A DNA stretch of 12,488 bases, taken from the NCBI GenBank assembly GCA_020063545.1, contig JAGUUF010000095.1, forward strand, positions 1-12,488, read 5' to 3'. The stretch's first letter is position 1. Every line of letters begins with the position of its first letter. The notes beneath the pieces are model-generated. The model was given only the letters and a program-made list of their open reading frames with translations, was not told the DNA's origin and made no database searches. Made by a program: the position numbers and the translations under genes. Origin of the DNA: Cytophagales bacterium (GTDB taxonomy: Bacteria; Bacteroidota; Bacteroidia; Cytophagales; Cyclobacteriaceae). Of this stretch, positions 6,213 through 12,488 are shown in pieces.

Positions 6213-6611
6213 TTAGTGGATGTCTTTGCCGGTAAATTTCAATTCGTAATGGTCGGCAAGTTGGGCCACTTCCTGGATCATGTACTTTACATCGTCCGGA
6301 GCGGTGGTATCCACCAGGCTTGACGCCACCACTTTTAGCTGGCCGTCTTCGATGATGAATTTACTGTAGTCGAAATGTCCGTTGTGAACCAGCAAATCAT
6401 ACGTGTCAATCGAGGGATTGTATTCGGCAACTTTGCTGGTGAATACCGCCCGTTCTTTACCCGAAGTTTTACTCTTTTCCAGCACCACTAATACGGTTTG
6501 AAACCGTCCGTTGTTAAGGGGAACCACCACAATGGCTTTGGTGTGATCGTAATCGGTAAAGGTGCCGCCAATCTGGTCGGCATATTGCTTAACAGCCTGA
6601 AGGATGCTCAT
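6213..6611 (-). CDS. Hypothetical 132-residue protein, possible CesT/YbjN-like fold
   Basis: A small soluble protein without signal peptide or membrane segment, starting at ATG 6611. Predicted order is an N-terminal helix (MSILQAVKQYADQIG), several beta strands (AIVVVPL, FQTVLVVLE, ERAVFTSKVAEY, YDLLVHNGHF, FIIEDGQLKVVASSLV), then a long C-terminal helix (DDVKYMIQEVAQLADHYELKF). This helix-sheet-helix plan and the SLVDTTAPDDVKYMIQEVA segment resemble CesT-type chaperones and YbjN proteins. That is a fold-level guess, with no function assigned. It lies between the DUF2279 gene (46 bases upstream) and rnpB. The -7 box of rnpB is just past its stop, so the two are separate transcription units even if readthrough occurs. 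Confidence 0.72.
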   Translation of the reverse strand: MSILQAVKQYADQIGGTFTDYDHTKAIVVVPLNNGRFQTVLVVLEKSKTSGKERAVFTSKVAEYNPSIDTYDLLVHNGHFDYSKFIIEDGQLKVVASSLVDTTAPDDVKYMIQEVAQLADHYELKFTGKDIH

Positions 6612-6657
6612 AACAAGCGGGTTTTGTGGTAGGAAGGTATAAAAAAAGCGTCAACTT

Positions 6658-7527
6658 TCAGAATTGGAACATAGTGAAGTTGTTTCCCCTTCGTGAAAAG
6701 GAAAATGCCGGTGCCGGTAGCTTTACCATGTTGAGTATGAACAGGCCGGTATTAAGCAATTTGGATTTTGTTTTGATATGTGACAGGTCGAAATCCATGC
6801 CGATGTAATACTGGCGGTACGCATCATACCCTGCGGCCATGTTTTCGGCATCGCGGGCATACACCATGTCGTGCGCGCCATACCCCAGTGCCAGGTTAAA
6901 CCATTTAGGAAAGCGGAAGAATTTATCCAGATCAACCGATATCCAGTAGGTTTGTCCGTTATAGTCTTTAATAATTTCACCCGGCAAACCTTGTCCCAAT
7001 GTTCCATCGGTGCGAAGGGCGGGGTATCCGGTGCGATGAAATGAAAATTTGGGGTGCAACCGCACTTCATTCCACAATACCGATTGTCCAAGATAAAAGG
7101 CCGACCCTGCTGCATTGGCTGCAAGATCGCCAACGGAGGCACCGTAATCGGCAGAGAAGCCGTCCATGATTTCGATAGGAAGCAGGATAAGGAAGCCGGT
7201 AACCGAGCCCCATAAATCGGCTTTGTGTTTGGGCACGTTGCTCCATTGTAAAACAGCTGATGTGGCCGAACTGAAATGAAAGCCTGCATAAAAATGCCCG
7301 ACTTTATCCATTTGCTTCCACTCGTTATTGTCGTTGAAAAATTGAAACGGTTGCCGTTCGCTGTCGGCATACCACAATTGGCTTAACCCGATAAGTGTTG
7401 CGGTATAGGCGGTGCTGCCTGTGATGATTACCGTGTTCAGCCGCTTGCGGTTAACAACCTGTGTGGTGTCCTGGGCGTGTAGGATGAGTTGAAGGCTGAT
7501 TAGGATAAGTATGCTAATTGCCTTCAT
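6658..7527 (-). CDS. DUF2279 envelope protein (YfiM-related)
   Basis: 289 residues from ATG 7527, with a signal peptide (MKAISILILISLQLILHAQ, cut probably after HA). The conserved core is QMDKVGHFYAGFHFS followed by a hydrophobic WGSVTGFLILLPIEIMDGFSADYGASVGDLAANAAGSAFYLGQ segment, typical of DUF2279 proteins. These carry a DKxGH motif and a glycine-rich membrane-like helix pair. The C-terminal third has beta-rich segments (TYWISVDLDKFF, FNLALGYGAHD, YYIGMDFDLSHI) consistent with an outer-membrane or periplasmic beta structure. Biochemical role is unknown. An in-frame ATG at 7545 would add MNLLKT; 7527 is preferred because it gives a standard signal peptide and a smaller overlap with tamB (14 rather than 32 bases). 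The overlap suggests translational coupling to tamB. Confidence 0.8.
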   Translation of the reverse strand: MKAISILILISLQLILHAQDTTQVVNRKRLNTVIITGSTAYTATLIGLSQLWYADSERQPFQFFNDNNEWKQMDKVGHFYAGFHFSSATSAVLQWSNVPKHKADLWGSVTGFLILLPIEIMDGFSADYGASVGDLAANAAGSAFYLGQSVLWNEVRLHPKFSFHRTGYPALRTDGTLGQGLPGEIIKDYNGQTYWISVDLDKFFRFPKWFNLALGYGAHDMVYARDAENMAAGYDAYRQYYIGMDFDLSHIKTKSKLLNTGLFILNMVKLPAPAFSFSRRGNNFTMFQF

Positions 7528-10500
7528 CGTCTTTAACAGGTTCATCCGGGACTTCGTCTTCCGGTCTTCTCAAATTCCGGTTGCGGCTGGCGCGAAGCAG
7601 ATCTTTCAGTTCATTAAAGCTGCGCGTGTACATTAAACTAACCCCGGTGGTTAATGTAGTTTGGTTGGTGGTGTTGGTGGCCAGTTGGTTTACATTGGTG
7701 CGGCTGTACATTTTAACTTTAAAGGTTCCATCCGGTGTAAGCAGGTAGTCCACGGTCCAGTCTCCGGCAACGGGCGCAGCGGTACCCGGCTGGTTGCCCG
7801 TGGTGTTGGTGCCGGGCTGGTTGTTAAAGGTGCCGTCACCGGTTACCCGAAGCCGGCCGTTCATAAAGGTGTACGACAACCTGAGTTGGAAGGTGTTAAA
7901 GGTTTCCTGATCCATGGTGCCGAGATCAACGTCAATTACCAGGTTTTCGTCTACCTGGCTCATCCAGTAGCTTAACTGGTTGGAGAGCAGTTCGCTTACG
8001 CTGTTTGCTACCGAGCCGCTCATGCTGATGGCCGACTCCAACGGAGAAAACCTGCGAAGAATAATTAGGCTGAAAACCTGTTTCTTCAGTTCCTGTTCAT
8101 CAATCTTGCTTTTAAACGAGTAAAATTCCAGGTCAAGAGCAACAGGCGGGCGGCCGTCAACCGGTATGGATTTGGGTAGATCCTTTGCTTCAATATCAAA
8201 GTTGATCTGAGGGGCCAGCATGGGGCCTTCCAGTTTAAGCAATACCTGCACCGGGTATTTGCGTTTAATCTGCGTAACCTCGCGCAGGGAAGGATCGGAA
8301 AGAATGGGCGCCAGTGAGGCCAGTTGGTTGTAGGTGGCATCAATATTGAGCACAGCCTGGTACGGATCGCCATACCAGGTTATGCGGCTGCCGGGCTTTA
8401 TCTGAAATTCCTTATTAATAATGTCGTACAGGGTAAAGTTGTACCAGCCTTCGGTGAACTCCAGCGGGCCGAACATGTTGAATTCACCCTTGGTATCGAG
8501 TTGTAGTTTAAGTTTGCCGGTTCCGCGCCCCCGGATGATGTCTCCGGCCTTCAGGTCAAAGATGATTTCGCAATAGGCATCGGGGGTTACATCAATATTA
8601 AAGTCGATTGTTAGTCCGGTCAGGTTAATCCGCTTTACGGTTTCAGTGCGCTGGCTTGCCTGGTAGGTGGAGTCGCTGAAGTTTACGAAGGTGATGAAGT
8701 CTTTTTGTTCGGTAGTGGTTGTGCCGCTAATCGGAATAAACAGCCTTGTGTTTTTCCGTGTGGTGGCATTAGCCGTAATTTTCAGGTTGTTTACGGGGCC
8801 GGTAATGCTAACATCGCCCGAGGCATACGCCTGTCCGTAAAACATGGTGTTATCCTGTGCTGTTGTATTCAATACCTGCAAGTCGGTAAACCTGGCCGCC
8901 AGGTTCAATTCCATATTAGAAAAGTTAGCGTGCGTAATGGTTCCGTTCAGTAATCCGCGGTTACGCAAAGCATCGGTAAGGGTAACTTCCTGAAAATAGA
9001 TGGAGGTTGGTGTAAGGCCGATGGTGCCGTTAAACTGGTATGCTGTATTCAGGTAATTGACCAGTACTCCCCCGTTTTCAATACGGCCGCTGCCGTTAAG
9101 TTTTGGATCGGACAGTTGCCCGGTAATGGTGTAGTTTCCGGTTAAGGTTCCCTGAAACTGGCTGAATATATCATCCAGAAAAGGTTCAAAAATTTTAAGA
9201 TTGGCCTGGGTAAAGCGTGCAGTAACATTAAGGGGGCTTGCCTGTTCGGTAGGATTGTAGTATCCGTTGCAGTTCACGATGCGGCTGCCCAGGCGGTCAA
9301 TAAAAAAATTCAGGTCAAAAAGTTTTGCCTCCGAATCCCACAGGTTGTTTCCGGTAATATCCCCGATTAAAAATCCATCCATTGTAAGTTGCCGGATGGA
9401 AAGGCTGTTTTGAATATTCGGCTGACCGTAATAGTTGTTGAGGGTAACCGTTGCGTTGGTTGTGCCAAGCAGGTTGCGCCCGATTAGCGGGTTAAGCGAT
9501 ATCAGGTCGAAATCCTTTACAAACAAGGTTAATGCACGGGCTGAGTCGGCCGAAATATGGCCGTTCAATCCAATTGCCTGCTGTTGGTGCATGAGGGTTA
9601 CATGGCTGAAGACCCACTCCCTTCCTTTCAGTACAATTTTATTTAACGGGTCAAAAGTCCAGATCTGTTCCAGGAGTTTTATGCTTGAAGGGAGAAAGCG
9701 GATGTGGGTGCTGTCACCGAAATCAACAACAGTATGCAGATCAATGGAGTTGATATCCTCCTGCTTTATGCTGAAGTCCATGGTAATTTGGTTACTGTCC
9801 CAGATGGCTTCAGCGGACAGGTTTTCGGTTTCAATATCGCGCGCCAGTGCCTGCCTTTTGGATTGAAGGTAAACCATGGCCAGTGTGCGGGCACTGTCGG
9901 CAATTTTCGAAGCATTAACCTCAACGTGGTTGCCGAAAAAAGATTGGCCACCATATTTAAGTGAATCAAACCGGGTAAATGCCTGGATGTTGGTGGTGGT
10001 TCCACTGGAAAACCTACCTTCAATTCCTGTATTCAGGCTGATGGAGAGGGGAATGTCGGCTACTTCCATCGCTGACCGGATGTCTTTCAGGTAAATGGCA
10101 AAATCAGCATGGTATTGTTTAGGCTTATGCAACCGGTTAGCGTAATAGGATTTAATTGCTTCCCGGTTGTTTTCGATGTTCAGGTAGAACTCGTTGAGCA
10201 GGCGTTGAATGTCGCTGAACAAATCGGAGAAATAAAAATCGCCCGATACTTCGGCATCAGCTACCGTGGTTTGTAGTTTCAATTTTCGCTGGGTATTATC
10301 CCGGAAGGCCTCCAGTAAAACCTGGTTCAGTTGAAGGGATTCATCTTTGTACACGATGGTCAGGTCGGTGAGTTCGGCCTTTCCTTTAAGGCTGTCAAGT
10401 TCAAGGCCCTGCATGGCCACATCCATTTTTGTTCGGATAAACAATGGCCTTAGTGCCAGGTTAATCTTATCCAGGTTAAGGGTATCGAGAATACCGGTAA

Positions 10501-12079
10501 AATTAAACCGGTCGGCACCCTTGCGCAGGTCAACGGAGCCGTCAATGGTGAGTTGCAGGTTAGGATCATCAACCGAAATTTTTCCTTTAAAGAGCTGACT
10601 GGCAAACCTGGCGTTGGTTTGGATGGATGTATAATTATATCCATTAATTCCCAGCGATGAAATATTTCCTTTCAGTGTAAAATCGGCCGAATTAAACGTC
10701 AAACCAGAGCCGTTAATCTCACCATCCATGCTCACCATCTGAAAATTGGTGGTATCGTTCAGGTACTTTCCTAAATGAAAATTGGTTAAGGCAAGCCGGC
10801 CGCGGTAAGTTGACCTGTCGAAGTCTGCTTCATCCGTTTTCAGGTTAATGTCGGATTTGATGTGGCCGATGGCGCTGGCAAAATCGCCAGTGGCAACAAA
10901 ATCGGTAGGGTAGCCCAGGAATTGCCCCGATACGTTTACGCGCCCCAACGGTTTAAGCCGGCTAATTGCGGATTGGTTGATGAGGAACCCGAGGTCGGCA
11001 AAATCAACTTTTGATTGGTTAAGCGTCAACACAATAAAGGTTTCAGTTATGTCAGGAAGGCCGTCCATCTGCAGGGTACCGGTAAGCCGTGTATTGCCGG
11101 CTTCTACTATCATATCGGTAAACCGGAAATCATTTATTCGGCCGGTAACGTTTCCATTAACCGTGAGCGGGTGGGGCAGTACGCGCGCCTCTGAAAAAAA
11201 CAGGGCCAGGTCGTTAGGATGTACCACCGTATTGGAAAAGTTGGCCTCGATTGAAACCGTGTTGACGAAATTACCCAAATCGTCCTGATCAGCAAACGTA
11301 AATAAAAGGGTATCGGCTATTACGCTTTCGCCTGCTTTCAGGTTAATACCCAGGAATTCCATGGTTTTATCGGAGATGCGGAAGAACGTCTGAAGCTGGT
11401 GAATGGTGAAGCTGGTTTTTGTTTCCGTTGCCTGGAAGGATGCCACCTGGAACGAAACGGTATCATCGAGAATCAGAAACCGTTGAAGTTCGGCCTCGTG
11501 AAGTTGCACGGAGAAGTGATTGTAATCGAAGCCGGTAGTTATGCTGTCGCGATCGTTCAGGTAAGTAAATGACGAGTGCTGCAGGATGGCCTCGCCAATT
11601 TGAATGCTTCCGCCCCCACCGGATGATTTCGTATCTGATTTTCGAAGTCGTTTTGAAAAAACATTGATATTCAGGTTGCGGGTGGAGTCGGTTTCCTGGA
11701 TTCGCGCAAGAAACACCCTGGCGCTATCGGCTGCAACAGCATCAATGCGAATATTTTTATCGGAGAAAATACCGTTAAAGGTAAAATTGACCAGCAACCG
11801 GTTTACGCCAATCATCAGGTTGCCTTCCGGGTCAACAATGGCCAGTTGTTCCAGCATGATCCGGTCGAACCAATAAAACTCCACGCGGCCGATGGTTGCG
11901 TTAAAACCGGTTTGTTCGGATAGTGAAGCGAGAAAACCTTGTGTAATCCGGGTTTGAACGGCCGGTATCTGCAGGATAAAAAACGATGACAGCAGTACCA
12001 GTACAACCAGGTACATGCCGTAGAGCGCAATACTCTTAAGCCAGTACAATACCTGATTTTTGATAACTTGCAGTTTCAT
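7514..12079 (-). CDS. tamB: Translocation/assembly module protein TamB
   Basis: 1521 residues, AsmA-like/TamB family. A single N-terminal transmembrane helix (about residues 16-38, rich in L, V, Y) anchors it in the inner membrane; the rest is periplasmic. The body is a long run of repeating beta segments with N/D/T/S-rich turns, as expected for the lipid-conducting beta-taco groove that spans toward the outer membrane. The C-terminal DUF490/TamB domain covers about the last 450 residues, with typical phrases such as FNIDVTPDAYCEIIFD, RGRGTGKLKLQLDTKGEFNMFGPLEF, and PVQVLLKLEGPMLAPQINFDIE. Known roles of the family are outer-membrane protein insertion with a BamA-like partner and phospholipid transport. 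Odd features are a short poly-Gly linker near residue 152, an NQPGT duplication near 1420, and an acidic tail ending DEPVKDDEGN. No BamA-like TamA/TamL gene lies in the window. Size matches Bacteroidota TamB (roughly 1450-1700). Confidence 0.9.
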   Translation of the reverse strand: MKLQVIKNQVLYWLKSIALYGMYLVVLVLLSSFFILQIPAVQTRITQGFLASLSEQTGFNATIGRVEFYWFDRIMLEQLAIVDPEGNLMIGVNRLLVNFTFNGIFSDKNIRIDAVAADSARVFLARIQETDSTRNLNINVFSKRLRKSDTKSSGGGGSIQIGEAILQHSSFTYLNDRDSITTGFDYNHFSVQLHEAELQRFLILDDTVSFQVASFQATETKTSFTIHQLQTFFRISDKTMEFLGINLKAGESVIADTLLFTFADQDDLGNFVNTVSIEANFSNTVVHPNDLALFFSEARVLPHPLTVNGNVTGRINDFRFTDMIVEAGNTRLTGTLQMDGLPDITETFIVLTLNQSKVDFADLGFLINQSAISRLKPLGRVNVSGQFLGYPTDFVATGDFASAIGHIKSDINLKTDEADFDRSTYRGRLALTNFHLGKYLNDTTNFQMVSMDGEINGSGLTFNSADFTLKGNISSLGINGYNYTSIQTNARFASQLFKGKISVDDPNLQLTIDGSVDLRKGADRFNFTGILDTLNLDKINLALRPLFIRTKMDVAMQGLELDSLKGKAELTDLTIVYKDESLQLNQVLLEAFRDNTQRKLKLQTTVADAEVSGDFYFSDLFSDIQRLLNEFYLNIENNREAIKSYYANRLHKPKQYHADFAIYLKDIRSAMEVADIPLSISLNTGIEGRFSSGTTTNIQAFTRFDSLKYGGQSFFGNHVEVNASKIADSARTLAMVYLQSKRQALARDIETENLSAEAIWDSNQITMDFSIKQEDINSIDLHTVVDFGDSTHIRFLPSSIKLLEQIWTFDPLNKIVLKGREWVFSHVTLMHQQQAIGLNGHISADSARALTLFVKDFDLISLNPLIGRNLLGTTNATVTLNNYYGQPNIQNSLSIRQLTMDGFLIGDITGNNLWDSEAKLFDLNFFIDRLGSRIVNCNGYYNPTEQASPLNVTARFTQANLKIFEPFLDDIFSQFQGTLTGNYTITGQLSDPKLNGSGRIENGGVLVNYLNTAYQFNGTIGLTPTSIYFQEVTLTDALRNRGLLNGTITHANFSNMELNLAARFTDLQVLNTTAQDNTMFYGQAYASGDVSITGPVNNLKITANATTRKNTRLFIPISGTTTTEQKDFITFVNFSDSTYQASQRTETVKRINLTGLTIDFNIDVTPDAYCEIIFDLKAGDIIRGRGTGKLKLQLDTKGEFNMFGPLEFTEGWYNFTLYDIINKEFQIKPGSRITWYGDPYQAVLNIDATYNQLASLAPILSDPSLREVTQIKRKYPVQVLLKLEGPMLAPQINFDIEAKDLPKSIPVDGRPPVALDLEFYSFKSKIDEQELKKQVFSLIILRRFSPLESAISMSGSVANSVSELLSNQLSYWMSQVDENLVIDVDLGTMDQETFNTFQLRLSYTFMNGRLRVTGDGTFNNQPGTNTTGNQPGTAAPVAGDWTVDYLLTPDGTFKVKMYSRTNVNQLATNTTNQTTLTTGVSLMYTRSFNELKDLLRASRNRNLRRPEDEVPDEPVKDDEGN

Positions 12080-12089
12080 GCGTTACGCT

Positions 12090-12488
12090 ATGGGTCCCGT
12101 CATCCTTGCCATCGAATCTTCATGCGATGAAACTTCTGCTGCGGTGATTTGTAACGGCAAGGTACTTAATAATATTATTGCCTCACAGGAGGTACACCGG
12201 AAATATGGCGGTGTGGTGCCCGAACTGGCTTCTCGCGCCCACCAGAAAAACATTGTTGTTGTTGTGGACGAAGCACTGCAGAAGGCGGGCATTTTAAAAT
12301 CGTCACTCGATGCCATTGCCTTTACGCGTGGCCCCGGCCTGGTGGGTTCGTTGCTGGTAGGCGTTTCGTTTGCTAAGGGAATGGCGCTGGCCCTGGATAA
12401 ACCCCTTATTGAGGTGAACCACATGGAGGCACATGTGCTGGCACATTTTATTGATGACCCGAAACCGGCTTTTCCTTTTTTATGCCTG
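12090..12488 (+). CDS. tsaD: tRNA t6A37 threonylcarbamoyltransferase TsaD, 5' part
   Basis: The first 133 codons; the gene runs off the window. TsaD moves the threonylcarbamoyl group from TC-AMP to A37 of ANN-decoding tRNAs, working with TsaB and TsaE in the cytoplasm. Seen: ILAIESSCDETSAAV at the N-terminus, the HRKYGGVVPELASRAH segment, the GPGLVGSLLVGVSFAKG nucleotide-binding loop, and NHMEAH with H111 and H115, the metal-binding HxxxH pair. An ATG at 12078 is also in frame and overlaps the tamB start in CATG; ATG 12090 is preferred because it begins close to the conserved ILAIESS. The promoter must lie inside the 5' end of tamB. GATTTTTG at 12055-12062 is one base off the -7 consensus. 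Confidence 0.93.
   Translation, partial: MGPVILAIESSCDETSAAVICNGKVLNNIIASQEVHRKYGGVVPELASRAHQKNIVVVVDEALQKAGILKSSLDAIAFTRGPGLVGSLLVGVSFAKGMALALDKPLIEVNHMEAHVLAHFIDDPKPAFPFLCL

Noticed and set aside
6640..6647. T-run downstream of the DUF2279 gene as a terminator
   Set aside because: On the minus strand it reads as a T7 run, but I find no stable hairpin immediately before it.
6723..7370. 215-codon minus-strand frame
   Set aside because: Shadow of the DUF2279 gene in another frame; no signal peptide or family-like motif.
7770..7830. Repeat array within tamB (NQPGT encoded twice)
   Set aside because: Just two copies of a five-residue turn in a Gly/Thr-rich loop; not an array or mobile repeat.
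12083..12424. 113-codon minus-strand frame
   Set aside because: Antisense to clearly recognisable tsaD; no independent support.

Overview
The window looks like chromosomal core DNA from a Bacteroidota bacterium, most likely of the Cytophagales type. Pointers seen in the sequence are repeated TAnnTTTG promoter boxes (the Bacteroidota -7 element) and the near absence of Shine-Dalgarno sequences. Pointers from protein families are a fused alpha/beta 2-oxoacid dehydrogenase E1, a stand-alone LuxE-like acyl-protein synthetase homologue, an NtrC-type regulator that ends after its AAA+ domain, and a large TamB. I see no mobile elements, tRNAs, CRISPR arrays or phage genes.

Layout, left to right. 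A promoter and short inverted repeat (1-53) precede a fused E1 gene on the plus strand (72-2480). It converges with, and overlaps by 4 bases, a minus-strand lipoprotein gene of unknown role (2477-3340). The lipoprotein is divergent from a plus-strand LuxE/ANL-like gene (3374-4366), with interleaved promoter boxes between and inside the two genes. A strong promoter (4405-4434) then drives a 40-residue lipoprotein (4458-4580) that most gene callers would drop. From 4587 to 12079 everything lies on the minus strand. In transcription order this is tamB, a DUF2279 protein whose start overlaps the tamB stop, a 132-residue protein with a possible CesT/YbjN-like fold, the RNase P RNA gene rnpB with its own promoter box and terminator, and a receiver-AAA+ response regulator. 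At the right edge tsaD (12090 onward, cut by the window end) is divergent from tamB with only 10 bases between start codons.

The genes mostly serve separate housekeeping roles: oxidative decarboxylation of 2-oxoacids, tRNA 5' processing (rnpB), tRNA t6A modification (tsaD), envelope biogenesis (tamB, DUF2279 and two lipoproteins) and sigma-54-linked regulation. The tamB-DUF2279 pair is the only arrangement that strongly suggests co-expression.

I do not see a convincing new multi-gene system. The best leads are the LuxE-like enzyme with a C-terminal Cys but no luciferase genes, the 40-residue lipoprotein, the regulator lacking a DNA-binding domain and carrying GSFTSA instead of GAFTGA, the rnpB terminator whose T-tract doubles as a promoter box, and the fused E1 with an altered thiamine diphosphate motif.
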